NCBI GenBank assembly: GCA_965644295.1
Contig: CBFFRP010000254.1
Location: 40,000-103,999, forward strand
Length of the DNA: 64,000 bases
From: Paraphysomonas bandaiensis
Taxonomy: Eukaryota; Chrysophyceae
Direction of reading: 5' to 3'
In this document: positions 10,080 through 21,530 of the stretch, in pieces
How positions within the stretch are numbered: the first letter of the stretch is position 1
Layout: the number at the start of each line of letters is the position of its first letter
Notes under the pieces: model-generated
The model's input: the letters and a program-made list of their open reading frames with translations, nothing else
Database searches by the model: none
Told to the model about the DNA's origin: nothing
Made by a program: the position numbers and the translations under genes

Positions 10080-10898
10080 TCAATATTTCCAGAACTGAAC
10101 AGGGGCGTCCGTGGAGTTCAGTGGGGATACATATGTACTAGCTACTGAGTAATGTAAACTCGGTGGTATTTTATATTCCATACCATGATCCCTAAAGCTG
10201 ACACGAATTTTATCTCTTATAGTTGTCGGATAATCCCATTGTGTCGTTGGACTATCTGGACCGATTTTACGATAAAGAAATGAAAGCTCCGGTTGTAACA
10301 GAATAAAGCATGAGTTCTTAGAGCTGTACATATGACGAGAGTGATTTTGTGGGTAAAACTTTGCAAATGTAGTGATGAAAAAAGACACAGAGCTGTAAGT
10401 AAAGTACCACGACGTTGATCCCATACTTTTCATATTCATACAACGCAGCTCCAAGGGGTCATTATCGCTGATAACTTTAAGAGTACGCTTCAATGTTCGT
10501 GATAAAGATTCAACGGAGTGTCCATATTCCTCGCCCTTAATTTCATATAGGAACCCATCTATCAGATGCCCATTAGCCACTAGATGAGTGAATATACTTA
10601 AAGGGAATAGTGAGCTCTCAATATTACTCTCAAGGCTACGACTGCAATCAAAGTCTGTGGATCCCCATAAGATAGATTTTCTGGCGAATATACATGGAGA
10701 GTTACGTTTTGTTGATTCAAAGTTATTAATGGCATCACAAGATAGTGGGTTGTACGGTAACGGACCGGATCTGGGTTTTAATAACAGTATTGTACGTGTA
10801 GAAAAATCAGATTTAGTGTTTGCATACTTTGTTTTGATAGAGTAGTATGCTATAAGGGGTATAAGCGCACCTAGTAGTAAGAATAGATGGAGAACCAT
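10080..10898 (-). CDS. signal-anchored protein resembling the YqcI/YcgG family
   Basis: Single exon, 272 aa, ATG at 10898. A hydrophobic N-terminus (MVLHLFLLLGALIPLIAYYS) is a signal peptide or anchor. The C-terminal half has a WYFTYSSVSFFITTFAKFYP segment, NHSRHMYSS, FILLQPELSFLY and a TIRDKIRVSF helix. The order W-F...FF...P...SRH...QP...F...IR..IR matches my recollection of the uncharacterised bacterial/fungal YqcI/YcgG family; similarity is moderate and should be tested. A complete MULE transposon is inserted just upstream: its target duplication ends at 10916, 18 bp from this ATG, so the original promoter now lies 3.8 kb away beyond 14753. Whether the gene is still expressed is unknown. 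Confidence 0.6.
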   Translation of the reverse strand: MVLHLFLLLGALIPLIAYYSIKTKYANTKSDFSTRTILLLKPRSGPLPYNPLSCDAINNFESTKRNSPCIFARKSILWGSTDFDCSRSLESNIESSLFPLSIFTHLVANGHLIDGFLYEIKGEEYGHSVESLSRTLKRTLKVISDNDPLELRCMNMKSMGSTSWYFTYSSVSFFITTFAKFYPQNHSRHMYSSKNSCFILLQPELSFLYRKIGPDSPTTQWDYPTTIRDKIRVSFRDHGMEYKIPPSLHYSVASTYVSPLNSTDAPVQFWKY

Positions 10899-10915
10899 CG
10901 CATCGGATCATGTGC

Positions 10916-10925
10916 CTGAATATGT
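10916..10925. repeat. target-site duplication of the MULE, left copy
   Basis: CTGAATATGT directly precedes the left inverted repeat. The identical 10 bp follow the right inverted repeat at 14744-14753. Ten bases fits the 8-11 bp duplications usual for Mutator-like elements. Confidence 0.93.
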
Positions 10926-11047
10926 GAGCCCGGTGCCGATCAAGACACGGTTGGGGGGGTTTTTGGTGGTTCAGTGCCAGAACGGACACGTTGGAGGGTT
11001 TTTTGCTTTTTTGGGGGGTTTTCTGATCATTCCAACATACAGCACAC
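10926..11047 (+). repeat. MULE left terminal inverted repeat
   Basis: About 122 bp, matching the reverse complement of about 14616-14743 with a few substitutions and small indels, the main one being a 4-bp difference near the inner end. Similarity ends after CCAACATACAGCACAC. Confidence 0.9.
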
Positions 11048-11173
11048 AAGCCCAAGTGTAGCTAACAAATCCATACATCAATTCGAATGTCTATCTTAAT
11101 AAGTCAAATATATCCACTTATTCAGTGATGAATTGTGATCCTGTATTGACTATGATGAGATATCATTTTACTT

Positions 11174-13669
11174 ATGCACGTGATGGAACTCACAGAGGAA
11201 GGTCAAGTGTTTCCAGACTTTCAATCTATCATGAACCACATGCAACAGATAGCCAGTTGTGGAGGCACACGTACAGGAAAACAACTGCGACGCGATCCAC
11301 ATGTAGCTCAAGGAAGCAATAGAGTTACTATGATATGTATGAATCCAGCATGTGCTCTAAGATTATGTGCTCGGCGTAAGCGTGATAAAACATACTATAT
11401 GGATAGTGCTGCAAGTATTAAGGAGCATTATGTGTTGAACGAGGATGGTATGAGAATTCCTTGTGTCGTCTTCGGAAAAGCATCACAGGTTTATATATAT
11501 ATATATGAATGAACTTTTCATTATTCAGTTCTTCAAGAACGAGGTGTTGAACAATGAAAAGTTTGCAGTGATCATGAAGGATGTTGGAGTCGGTCCTCGT
11601 AATATTAGCACTACCCGCATTCAGGTGAGAACACACACACATCATTGCCATCATATACGAGCTATAATGTTCTTGTGATGCAAGGCATTTACTACTGTAA
11701 TTTTGTATGAAAATCTTATGATATGGGAGGGTGAGAGAATGCGCCATTTATTAGTATACCTACGCGTTTCTGTTCTCACCACTGAATACACAAATATATT
11801 AGTCGACACAAAGATATATCGCAATGTATAAAATATAAGTGCTCTTTTAACTAGCAACTTCTGTTGGTTGATGGCATAAATGCCACGCCCGATGTGGTTA
11901 AGAAAGCTGCAGCACTCAGTCGAATTCAAGTAGAAGACCAATTGGGCAGTTTTTCATTGCTAGAGCCATTTCTAGAGCTGTACAAAGAACAAAATCCCGG
12001 TGCTCATTACGAACTTCGCCGTAACGATATTACGGAGGAGTTTAATAGTTTAGCATTTGTTTTTCCATACGTTAAGAATTGCATTGAACACGAGTACCTG
12101 AGGCGCATATTTGGTCTGGATGTTTCTCATATGAAGAAGATTTCCCTACAGGGCGATATCATTATACGACCAATGTTTTTAACGGTTGTGAGTGGACGAA
12201 CCCTTGATAATCACATGATAGTATGTGGGTTTGCAATAACATTTGCTGAATGTAGAGACGACATAGACTTTTTGAATGCAGCTATGATAGAAGCTGGGGT
12301 CGTTCTCAATGATCCACGGAATACTATTTTGAGTGACCGAGGTACTGCTGAGATATCATTTCTACAGAGAAGTCTCCCGTTAGCCTTTGAATTTCATTGT
12401 GGAATTCATTTGGAAAGAAACTTGAAGAGCAAGGGATGGTCACATTGGTTGCCACTCTACTGGAAAGCACGCAATGCTCCAACTATCGTTGAACATATGA
12501 GATGTATGAGGTATGAGGTAAATGATTGCAATACAAGAGTAACATATATATACTTCTACTATAGTGTCATAGAATCTTCATGCAAACCGATGTATGAGTA
12601 CCTAAGCAAACTCAACAACTGGCAGTTATACCAAGCTGTGGACACAGGGCATATGTTGTACGATTGGAAGAGTGATAATATTGTTGAAGCAATCTTCGCA
12701 TGGTGCCGTGAAACAAGATTTCTGAATCCTTACATGTTTGTAAAGAAGTTTTTAGTTGATATATTAGAGAGTAATAACAGGCGGAAGGATGACATTGCTC
12801 GGTTGCAGACTGTACTCCATCCCCAAGCTGAACAACACTTTCATGTAATATCGCACGTGTAAATTGTGCAATAGTAAGCTTAATATGTTAGGTAATGTGT
12901 ATAATTGCTTACATTCTAATATTTTATACTTGATAGGATATACAGAAAAAAGTCAGACATTGTCCAATGGAGGTTCACATTCTCGATACTGTGAGCGAGC
13001 GAGGTATTGTGCATACCATCACGGATGCAGTGCATAGAAGCGAGTTGAGAAATGTGGACTTGTCTAAGCAGAAATGCGACTGTGGAAAGTATCAACAAAC
13101 AGGACTACCGTGTAAGGATGCGTGGTTCCTGCTTAAAGAGTTGTATCCGAATGGAATGCCACAAGACCTATTTTCGGAGAAATACTTTCATAAAGACTGC
13201 TTTACTATGAGAGTAAAAAATATGTTTGCAGACGTGCCTGAATTGTTAGGCACGATTCCCTCTACTTCAGAAGTTGATAATCGATTGCGATCCAAATCGT
13301 TTAGGACTATCAAAGCTCCTCTTGCTAATGATTCCAAGTCTTACAGGAGTTCGAAACGATTGACTAGTACCGGAGAAAGTTCTAGCAGGTGCTGTCAGAT
13401 ATATTTATTCTTATACATTTATAACGCACAACAGTTCTACTAGTCAGGCTTCATTCAAAAAGCAAAAGAAACAGTGTCCCGACTGTCACCAGTGGCTCTC
13501 GCGCAAGACGCTGCATCCCACCAGTGCATGTAGCAGGTATTGTATTCGAAATGGCATCAGTCCGCCTGAGGTTATTCTTTCCGGCTATATTGACGAGTTG
13601 AGTTACCCTGATGATATCGCTGAGCTATCAGAATCGCCTGCTGAAGAAACTGCAACACACTTTAGTTAG
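11174..13669 (+). CDS. MULE transposase (DDE, SWIM zinc finger), five exons
   Basis: Proposed exons: 11174-11488, 11529-11624, 11855-about 12846, 12937-13388, 13435-13669. The introns include very short ones of 40 and 46 nt. The third donor is uncertain: two phase-0 candidates lie near 12830-12850. The N-terminal part has a FAR1/FLYWCH-like Cys-rich region (ICMNPACALRLCARRKRD). The third exon carries the MULE catalytic core: GLDVSHMK (first Asp), ILSDRGTAEISF (second Asp), the family C-x2-H signature CGIHLERNL, and SDNIVEAIFAW (probable catalytic Glu). The fourth has a SWIM-type motif CDCGKYQQTGLPC, in which the usual final His appears replaced. The last exon adds a CPDCHQWL...C Cys-rich tail ending at 13669. 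The product would bind the terminal repeats and cut and paste the element. First-exon start is a choice between closely spaced Mets. Confidence 0.85.
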
Positions 13670-14615
13670 AAATCGGTTATGTATTCCATAATTTATGTGG
13701 CCGCATGTATATTATCGTTTAGTTGGGCAATTACATATCTTTAATTTTAACGAAATGTGTCTTTACTGTCGTTGAGTTGTTGCTCAGTGATAAAATTCAT
13801 GCACGGTAGTGTTTAGTGTTTTAAACTGTACTTGACTAGCTAGAACCTTTGTCATACTACTAATAATAAATGATCACATTAACCACTTCTTGTAATATTC
13901 TAGTTAGTTGAAATAACTTTTGTAATTCTGTGATAGCTAGATACTAGGGCTGATGTAAAAGAGTTTGAAAGTTGTCCTTATCTATACTCTATACAGTCAT
14001 TGAAAATTTACATGTCATACACCCTGATAATACTAAACTGAAACCAAGACTATACACACAGAACGGGGGGTAGGCGTCCTGGGGGCACAACAACATTACT
14101 TTAAAAGGAATAAAACAGCTATATCTTTTAGTGTGTAGTCAAAAGTCAAAAGAATATCAATACACGAATTACAATATCATTAACAGAAGCACACAAATTC
14201 ACTGTTATAAAAGTATACATAATACCAACAGTATGGAACTATTCAAGCAGCCACTAATCCACCTTCTACGAGTTACTTGTGCTCTTGCATGGCGCCATAA
14301 GATTCATTTGGCAACAAAGGCAGGGGATGTCAATCAAAGAAGATTATAGATATGCCAATATTTACTCATATATTTCTGATTCCTACACCTGTTCATCTGA
14401 AAGACTCCTATATTCGATCTCATCGGAGTATAAGAGTGGCTAGCAGGACTATGAATGCATGTTCTTCGAGATCTAGCAACTGCTCCACGTTGGCCTTTTA
14501 TAGCCCTAGCTGTGTCGATAGAGCATCGAGCTGGGTCCCTCGTCCAACTGGAAAGCCATTCACAGGGGAGTTGTGAACACAATGTACCTTCCTGCCTTCT
14601 ATATGTTGGCAGTGA

Positions 14616-14743
14616 GTGTGCTGTATGTTGGAAAGGAAAATGTCAGAAAACCCCCCAAAAAAGCAAAAACCCCTCCAATGTGTCCATTCTGGCACTGAAC
14701 CACCAAAAACCCCCCCAACCGTGTCTTGATCGGCACCGGGCTC
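14616..14743 (-). repeat. MULE right terminal inverted repeat
   Basis: About 128 bp, inverted copy of 10926-11047. Its outer end reads GGGCTC immediately before the right target duplication. Confidence 0.9.
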
Positions 14744-14753
14744 CTGAATATGT
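14744..14753. repeat. target-site duplication of the MULE, right copy
   Basis: CTGAATATGT, identical to 10916-10925. Confidence 0.93.
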
Positions 14754-14785
14754 AGTGCTGATATAATAACTTCATGATCATTCAG

Positions 14786-14792
14786 CCAATCA
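14786..14792 (+). promoter_or_regulatory. CCAAT box, displaced from the 10898 gene by the MULE
   Basis: CCAATCA lies 33 bp beyond the MULE's right target duplication and 288 bp upstream of the methyltransferase start at 15074. Before the insertion it would have been about 55-60 bp upstream of the minus-strand ATG at 10898. It could serve either gene; role inferred from recurrence of the heptamer. Confidence 0.3.
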
Positions 14793-15073
14793 TATTGCGA
14801 GGAAAATTATATGTCATACTTCGTGAAAAATTATTATACATACATAATACAGATTGTATATATCGTATGTACTAACACTACAGCAGGATGTGTGTATCTG
14901 TATACCGTATACCGGTAGTATACATCGACATGGACATGTAGCTATACGGTAGAGGACTATGTACCTACAGTATGCTGTCTGTACACAGAGCTCTACCCCA
15001 TACACATACACATATATATAATAACACTATGTGGACAGAGTGTTTTAAACTCTCATCTAATAGCTTAATTTAG

Positions 15074-16562
15074 ATGACATCTCACCCAACATATTACCAA
15101 ACCATCACCTCACCCCCAGTATCCAAGGCTGAGATTATCGACCAGAGTTTTGAAGATGTAGCCTGTAAAATAAGACCTGTGGATGGACAGGAATCTGTGT
15201 GGTGCTTTAGAGAGCAGTGTGTTCCATGGTTCTCATGGATGACTCCTGTCGATAAAATATCAGCTTATTTGACAAGTATTTCAAGTTTATGCAGTGAGGG
15301 GTCGTACTGCCATATACTCAAACAGTGGAAAAGATATTTCGTTACAAGAGATGGAATCCTGTTGGAACTAGTGGAGGATGTGCCTGAAGCAGGTGGCCAG
15401 AACTGTCTGTGGGCAGCAGGACTTGTGATGGCCAGGTAGCCATATGCTAAGCGTTGATTGATATTTACCACTCCGAAGTTTTGCTTGTTTGTGCAATATA
15501 TTGCATGCGAATCAAGTTTATTGTCTATAACGAACTGACTGTTATGCCTAGGTATATGGACAATGCAACAAGAAGTGGACTTAGTTTGAATAAGAAGCGC
15601 GTGTTAGAGCTTGGAGCTGGTGCGGCATTACCAAGTATGGTGGCTGCACTGCATGGAGGTACTGGACTGTAGTGAAGTATAATACTGTAGTGGCTATTTC
15701 ATATCGCAATGACAGTGTGGTCATTATTGTGCGAGTAAGGTATTCGTAGTATTCGGACTGATAGAGATAGATATTATATGTGTTTTGTGAACAACCTTTG
15801 TTCTAAACATTAACATCCAGGTGTGGTTTATAGCACAGAGCAGAAAACGTGCATGAAGTATCTACAGGTGAGGCGCTGTCATATGCGATTGTTGTGTGAC
15901 GACAAGTTTTAAACTAGTATGTTCCTTGTGTATGTGAGTAGCTATTGTATTAGAAAAGTAGTGGACATTGCTTACGTGTCAACAACTTTTGATTCATAGT
16001 TTTGTGTGCTGAACAGGACAATCTTCGACTGAATCCTGTAGTAAAAGTACACGCACGCGAGCTTCATTGGACATCCCGCAGCGAAGAAGAAAAGTTTGAT
16101 ATTATTCTAGGTACAAAGTATACCTTTATTGTATGATAATATATAATGAGTTGTACGTCTGGCATAATATTGAATACACAATATTAATGAGATGGATAGA
16201 GTAATTGTTTAGAAATTCTGTTTGAATACATCTATGGGATGAGATATGCAGTGCTTTTTCTTTCCAGAGGTTATGAGGTATCTGATAATCACTGTCTTCT
16301 AGGGTGTGACATTACGTATGATGTTCATAACTTTGATGCTATATTTGAAACCGTGGAAAAGTGCTTATTGAAACATGGAATGCTTTTGATATGCCATGAT
16401 GATGATTCGTGTCCGTTGTCTAGCCGTGCTAAATGTGATCTTGAGAAGGCCGCTTTGAATATCGGGTTGTCTATGGAACCAGTAGTGTATCAGCACATCG
16501 TTGGACAGTCATATGTATCGCCTTCTATTAAAATGTGGAAGTTTTGTTTTATCAAACAGTGA
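15074..16562 (+). CDS. METTL21-type (Methyltransf_16) SAM-dependent methyltransferase
   Basis: Five exons: 15074-15435, 15552-15658, 15821-15867, 16017-16110, 16303-16562. All junctions are GT-AG, and the model closes in frame at 289 aa. The SAM-binding glycine motif is RVLELGAGAALPSMVAAL in exon 2. An acidic ribose-contact region follows (VVYSTEQ), then the family's motif DIILGCDITYD spanning exons 4 and 5. The fold continues as a normal Rossmann methyltransferase to a WKFCFIKQ end. This layout is that of the METTL21/EEF1AKMT/NNT1 family, which mostly methylates lysines or N-termini of proteins; the substrate cannot be read from sequence. The first exon (W- and C-rich) is a lineage-specific N-terminal region. 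Confidence 0.82.
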
Positions 16563-17476
16563 ATTAAATCCGTTGTACATTGCATAGATTTGAAATCAAT
16601 TTGAGATTTCGTAATAATGATATTAACAATTCGAACTGCGATGAAATTCGAAATGTGAACTGGTTTGAACCATACGGTGGTGCAATTAAGGTGAGCCTCA
16701 CTCTCTAGACTGTGGACGACGTTCTATCCATTCTGTAAATTGTAAACCAATACTGATTTACAGCTACGCGAAAATACTCTTCTACTTTTTGAGGACTAGT
16801 GTAAGTGTACATTGTGCTTATAACAGATTCAATCGACATTTCAATTGTATCTATCATCTCTCCCTACTTTTTACTCTCCATATCCGTCCGTCTTCTAATT
16901 TCCATATGATATTTCGGATTGCTAGTCTCTCTTACGAAGGAACTCCTCCTCATTCCATTCCGACTCATTCATATGCAGGCTGTCCTGCAAACTGAACTCA
17001 CTTGAATACATCCAGTAATTATGCTACTTACTAAAATTAGTGTCCACTACACTTGAGGACTCAAACATGATGAGCTCTTCTATCCAATATTAACTATTTT
17101 CGTAGCCAATGATTAAAGTAATGAATACAAAACTTCCTCGTATATACATGGTAATGTGATTAAACCTGTTATGATTGCATTGATGGTGATATATTGCCAT
17201 AGAGATGCATATATCGTAATCTTATCAAGATATGTGTCCCTATACGGTATACCATATCTAGATATACACAGTACCATATAGGAAATACCGTAACATGGTC
17301 ACATGCATGTACCAGTATACCGTATACTACAGTACTATATAGCCAATCACATGATCGAGATATCTCAGCCAATCATGCATCACTACACTGATATATCACC
17401 TTTATATGTGTCCCTACAGACACCATATACTACTATGCATAGACTGACACACTCATAACACAACATACATCTAGAC
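16563..17476. other. intergenic; one orphan exon-like frame
   Basis: A short open stretch at about 16587-16690 reads like protein (LRFRNNDINNSNCDEIRN) and ends at a GTGAGC donor-like site, but I find no partner exon. It could be a remnant. The interval otherwise holds TATAC-rich repeats and two CCAAT boxes close to the downstream gene. Confidence 0.3.
17343..17375 (+). promoter_or_regulatory. paired CCAAT boxes upstream of the oxygenase gene
   Basis: Two copies of AGCCAATCA, with cores at 17343-17349 and 17369-17375, lie 26 bp apart and about 100-130 bp before the ATG at 17477. They match the NF-Y consensus. The duplicated arrangement close to a start codon is the best promoter candidate in the window. 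Confidence 0.45.
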
Positions 17477-19078
17477 ATGGCCTCATATGAAGAGATTGTC
17501 TCTCTCTACAATCAGACATGTGATCTGATTGAATGCAATGGTTCAATTAATACAATAGAACATCAACTGAACACATGTATAAATAGTTTAAGAGATTTCT
17601 TAATTCCATTTGATAGCACCATTTCGACACTCTTATCTCGATCCCTCGTGCTTCTGGGACAGCTGATAGAGTGGCGAGATTATGAGCAAGCCAAGAGGTG
17701 TTATGAAGAGGCCATTGAGGTGGGGGGTGATACCTCTGAGGGTCATTTACAGCTGGCCCGGTGTATATGGAAGAAATCGTCCACATGGGAGGAATGGAAG
17801 ATAGTAGAGGATCATTTAATTCGATCAATTCAATGTGCGGAAAGTTGCGAAGGTGATGATGTGGCGCAGGAGTCTAAGCAACTACTTGCACGCTTGTACT
17901 GTCAGTCGAAAAGGGGTCCAGAAGCCTATCAACTACTGCACAGTATGGGATTCAAGTTCGCTCTCTCCGCAGCTATGTCAACTGGTCTGAGTTTACAACC
18001 TAGCACTCTACAAAGATCTAGGCGGCAACAGCAGCATATCGTGTGTGTGTATGATGACGTTCTCCCGAATGACCTTTTCAACTACGTAGTGTCGCTTTTT
18101 TCTCCTTCATCTATATTCTGGACCGCCCATCGATATGACTCTCCGAGCACAGGATTTTTCTCTTATCAACACCAACTCTGCCGATCTCCTCTCCTTGTAG
18201 ACAGTTCGGCTCCGTTTGATATAGTTTTGCACCACATATGGGGGGTCGTATGCGAAGGCATGCCTTCACTTCGTCGAGCTCGTTATGCTGAGTGGTGGGC
18301 TCACAGTCGTCCCCATTGTAATGGCCATAAGCTTCATTATGACTACGTATACTCGAATGGCAAGGTGAAGCACCCTATAGCCTCTTGTGTAACTTTTGTC
18401 ACTGCCGATTGTGGAGGTAGCACTTTGGTTCTCGATGAGACAATTTCACAGCCATATACTAGTAGAGGCTATCTTGTAAATCCGAAAGTTAATCGATGTG
18501 TGTGTTTCCGAGGTTCGCAATTACATTGTGTTCTACCAGGATCAGGCCCGAGCCCCAGCAAAGACGCTAAGAGAACTACCTTTATGATAGCATTTTGGGA
18601 AGAAGATCCGAAGGCCAAACATTTCCCGATAACAAGAGGTGGAGAAAGCGGAATAACAAAGCTGGGACGAAAGCCGCCTAATAGTCGAGTTAGGTCTAAT
18701 AAAGACGACCGGCACTCGTGGATTGATTTGTTTAGTAGCCCTCTAGATTCAACACAGAAGTGTGATGAAGCAGCAGGTGACAAAGTTGATCCTCGGTTCG
18801 GCTCATATGCAACTATGCGAAACGATGACGCTGTTATTTGCGTCGATGATGTCGCTATTAACTTGGATGACGTGTGTGGTGTGAATACGTCGACAACGAA
18901 ACGAAAGCGTTTCACTATGCCTCGGGTGTCACTTCTTGACGATAATGTTTTTGCGCACTTTGATGCGTTGAACAGTGGCCTCGTTCTTGCTGAGACAGGT
19001 GTGTGTAGTTTAAACTGCGGCGGAACTTGCGATGAATGTAGAGATCAATCGCGCAGCAATAGTGGTAGTCGTATTTAA
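17477..19078 (+). CDS. 2-oxoglutarate/Fe(II)-dependent oxygenase with helical (TPR-like) N-terminus
   Basis: Single exon, 533 aa, ATG at 17477. Residues ~60-165 are helical and TPR-like (YEQAKRCYEEAIEVGG, LQLARCIWKKS). From ~190 (VCVYDDVLPNDLFNYVVSLF) comes a prolyl-4-hydroxylase-like double-stranded beta-helix domain. The iron-binding facial triad is visible: H287-x-D289 in KLHYDYV and distal H350 in SQLHCVLPG. A downstream Arg (KRTTFMIAFW) suits 2-oxoglutarate binding. The C-terminal ~120 residues are acidic and end with a Cys-rich cluster (CSLNCGGTCDEC) that could bind a metal. Probably hydroxylates a protein or small molecule. Substrate unknown. Confidence 0.8.
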   Translation: MASYEEIVSLYNQTCDLIECNGSINTIEHQLNTCINSLRDFLIPFDSTISTLLSRSLVLLGQLIEWRDYEQAKRCYEEAIEVGGDTSEGHLQLARCIWKKSSTWEEWKIVEDHLIRSIQCAESCEGDDVAQESKQLLARLYCQSKRGPEAYQLLHSMGFKFALSAAMSTGLSLQPSTLQRSRRQQQHIVCVYDDVLPNDLFNYVVSLFSPSSIFWTAHRYDSPSTGFFSYQHQLCRSPLLVDSSAPFDIVLHHIWGVVCEGMPSLRRARYAEWWAHSRPHCNGHKLHYDYVYSNGKVKHPIASCVTFVTADCGGSTLVLDETISQPYTSRGYLVNPKVNRCVCFRGSQLHCVLPGSGPSPSKDAKRTTFMIAFWEEDPKAKHFPITRGGESGITKLGRKPPNSRVRSNKDDRHSWIDLFSSPLDSTQKCDEAAGDKVDPRFGSYATMRNDDAVICVDDVAINLDDVCGVNTSTTKRKRFTMPRVSLLDDNVFAHFDALNSGLVLAETGVCSLNCGGTCDECRDQSRSNSGSRI

Positions 19079-20414
19079 TTCAATGTGAAAGCTGACAGTA
19101 CAAAGTTTAGCATGTTATTATAGTAGATAGTGCAATATATATTTCTTAACCAAGAACAGCAACATGATGAGAAATGCCTAATATAATATATAATTTTAAT
19201 TGTCAAGATATGACACAATTGGATGATTAGTACGTTAACTGGACGTGTATTCACTCATGAATCAAGTTAAGATAAGAGAAGATTATAATAAATATAATAA
19301 GCGATATATCACGTTACCTCTACTACCACTCATTTCTAGTACGATCTTACATCGTCATGATATCACTTCTCATAATACAGTTAACCACTACTGTATTCTC
19401 CAGTAACCGTCATAATTCCAATATCTTAGAATTACAGCTTTAATTGCCCAAAACAGCAAAACTCAACACTCCCTCTCAATTCAAAGCTGTACATTGAATT
19501 GTCAAACCACGAGTCATAACTGACGGATACGCAACCACCAAGACCTCATGAGCTGTACATTGAATCTTCACATCGCAAGACATAATTGACGGATACTATA
19601 TGTAGATTGAATCCTCACATCACGATACATAACTGACGGGCAGAATTACAGCTTTTAATTGCTCCAACGGCAAAACTCAACATTAATTACTATAGTGTGT
19701 GCTAATCTACCTGCAGTGAAAATAATATATCAGGGGGGCATTGAAGAGTGGTTGGAAAAGGACAACTGTATTAGTTCAAAATGTAGTACAAGTACTTGAG
19801 ACTTGAAAACACAATTTTTTTGAATTGGTTGAACGAAATAAAAAAATCAGGGCCTATCATTTATCTCACTGACATCATTTTTATCTCGCAGGTTCTCTTG
19901 TCCCCGTCCTCCTTCTGTTCACGGCTGCTGAAGTGGTACCGTGTACGCTGACACTCTGACTCTCACTACTCATGTGGCTCATCATCGCTGCATTATTCAT
20001 TGAGTCAATTATAAGTGACACTTATTATTGCCCCTTGTACCAGGCAAGCTTTTGGATATGAGTGGGCAGAACAATACCTGCTGACTATATATGCGGCCAT
20101 TAGATTCCCGGAGAAATATCTCCGGTACTTATCCCCCAGAACACCACACGAAAAGGTGCAAGTCCGTCTTTGTTGAGGGTAACCCTATATCTGTGAATGA
20201 CTTATGATCCACTTATATGGGACTTCATTGTTTACGGAGAGGAATGTTATTGTTCGTCGCGATATTTTTTTTACCAATGAAATCAAAGATATCTGTTCAG
20301 AAATATTAGGTTTTATCTTAATATAAGATAGTATATGTGATATATATCATCAACTGAATTAATGATTGTATCTGTTGAAGATACCTTCAGTTATTCTTCT
20401 AACTATTCCGTTGT
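19079..20414. other. intergenic, repeat-bearing, no gene supported
   Basis: AT-rich DNA with direct repeats at 19428-19683 (separate entry) and a short perfect hairpin CCGGAGAAATATCTCCGG near 20117. No open frame of interest. This may be the decayed 5' flank of the retroelement debris that follows. Confidence 0.5.
19428..19683. repeat. nested short direct repeats
   Basis: A unit of about 66-70 bp, with GCTGTACATTGAAT near its start and CATAACTGACGG near its end, occurs about three times between 19486 and 19640 with drift. The set is bracketed by two ~40-bp direct copies beginning AGAATTACAGCTTT (19428 and 19642). Confidence 0.65.
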
Positions 20415-20527
20415 GTGAAAATTTTCTATATTGCTGTGTTCACTTTACACTCTAATAATCACAACATTCTTCGTACTATTACTAGGCTTAAATCTGCATT
20501 TGGTAGCGGATGTCAATTAAAGTTACA

Positions 20528-21011
20528 AGTTATGACTCAACCGACTCGGATTCGACAACCGACAATCGAAAAGATCAATGCCAAAATTCGATGCAAAGAA
20601 CTTTTTCAGGTGGCATAAGAAGTGCCGTGCTTGGTTCTATCGCAAGTCTAAGGTCGTTTATACTCTACTAAAAGATCCAATCGAGCCTGAAGCAGGAGAT
20701 AACACAGATGACGAGAACTACCACTATCGACTCGAACAATATCAGGATGCAAAACGATATTATGATGAAGGAAATAACAACCTATGGTCAGTCATTTCGA
20801 GCTATATCATTGATCAGAATAAAAACGCTGAAGGGATTTCGGAGAACGTCCCGATGGAGATGGTAAAACCACCTGGACCGATTTGTTGAACCACTTCAAG
20901 GAAAAAACGGCAAATGACGTAATCACTGATCTCATTGAACAATTCCAGATTCCGGTTGCACAGTCCCTATTACGCCTGAAGCCAGATACTCTACAAAGTA
21001 ATGTATTATGT
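20528..21011 (+). pseudogene. retrotransposon gag fragment, frameshifted
   Basis: Three successive frames together read like a gag/capsid region: MTQPTRIRQPTIEKINAK, then FRWHKKCRAWFYRKSKVV up to about 20843, then TWTDLLNHFKEKTANDVI up to the TGA near 21011. Frame changes near 20575 and 20850 break the gene. The W-x-R...L...Y...W pattern is typical of capsid domains of LTR retrotransposons. Copia type is suggested by the pre-integrase piece downstream. Confidence 0.6.
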
Positions 21012-21249
21012 TGAATGTCACACTGATATCCAAACAGCAAAATCAAGATCAACTACCTCTTCTTCAGGTCATGGAAGACTGGGTTTAATTCCTAATTGCA
21101 GTATGTAGACCACAAGCATCAAGAACCCTCATATCCATTAGCCATTTGGACGACCTTGGATGCAAAATTGTGTTCGAAAATCAGTCCGTTGAGATATAGT
21201 TAAAGACGGAATACTGTTTTCGAAAAGGCAGGGTAAGAGAGTTCTACTA

Positions 21250-21530
21250 TCAGATCTCGGGACTTCTATTGACGAGTCTCACCTCGCCTCAACTGCTTCT
21301 GGACCACCTACAGTAGTCTTAGCACATAAAGGACTCGCACGCGCCTCCATCATAGGACTGATACAGAAAGCAATAAAATCTCGTCTGATAACCGGCGGTG
21401 TCAAGCTGATGAAGGAAGAGATGAGTGTTACCTCCCTACCTGGCGGTCTATGTGACGGATGTGCAAAAGGAAAATCCCATACTATAGGCGATAGCACAGA
21501 AAAGCCACCCGCCAGATGCTGGTTAAGAGA
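21250..21530 (+). pseudogene. copia-type pre-integrase (zinc-binding) remnant
   Basis: The plus strand carries a broken frame with the end of a gag-pre-integrase motif: LPGGLCDGCAKGKSHT, the C-x2-C-x2-GK signature, followed by sequence that would lead into the integrase core. The upstream His half is not recognisable. The opposite-strand open frame here (21279-21497) is its shadow. Confidence 0.5.

Larger units (their letters stand above)
10926..14743. mobile_element. complete Mutator-like (MULE) DNA transposon, 3,818 bp
   Basis: The element is bounded by near-identical inverted repeats, 10926-11047 and about 14616-14743. Both begin GAGCCCGGTGCCGATC and contain G- and C-homopolymer runs. A perfect 10-bp target duplication flanks it. 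Inside is one five-exon transposase gene on the plus strand with the expected catalytic and zinc-binding motifs. The remaining internal DNA (13670-14615) is AT-rich and has no gene I can support. Intact ends, an identical duplication and an open reading frame in every exon suggest a relatively recent, possibly still mobile copy. Confidence 0.93.

Noticed and set aside
20110-20180. Hairpin-rich stretch considered as a tRNA or primer-binding site
   Set aside because: No cloverleaf, no TTCGA arm, and no LTR boundary that would fix a primer site.
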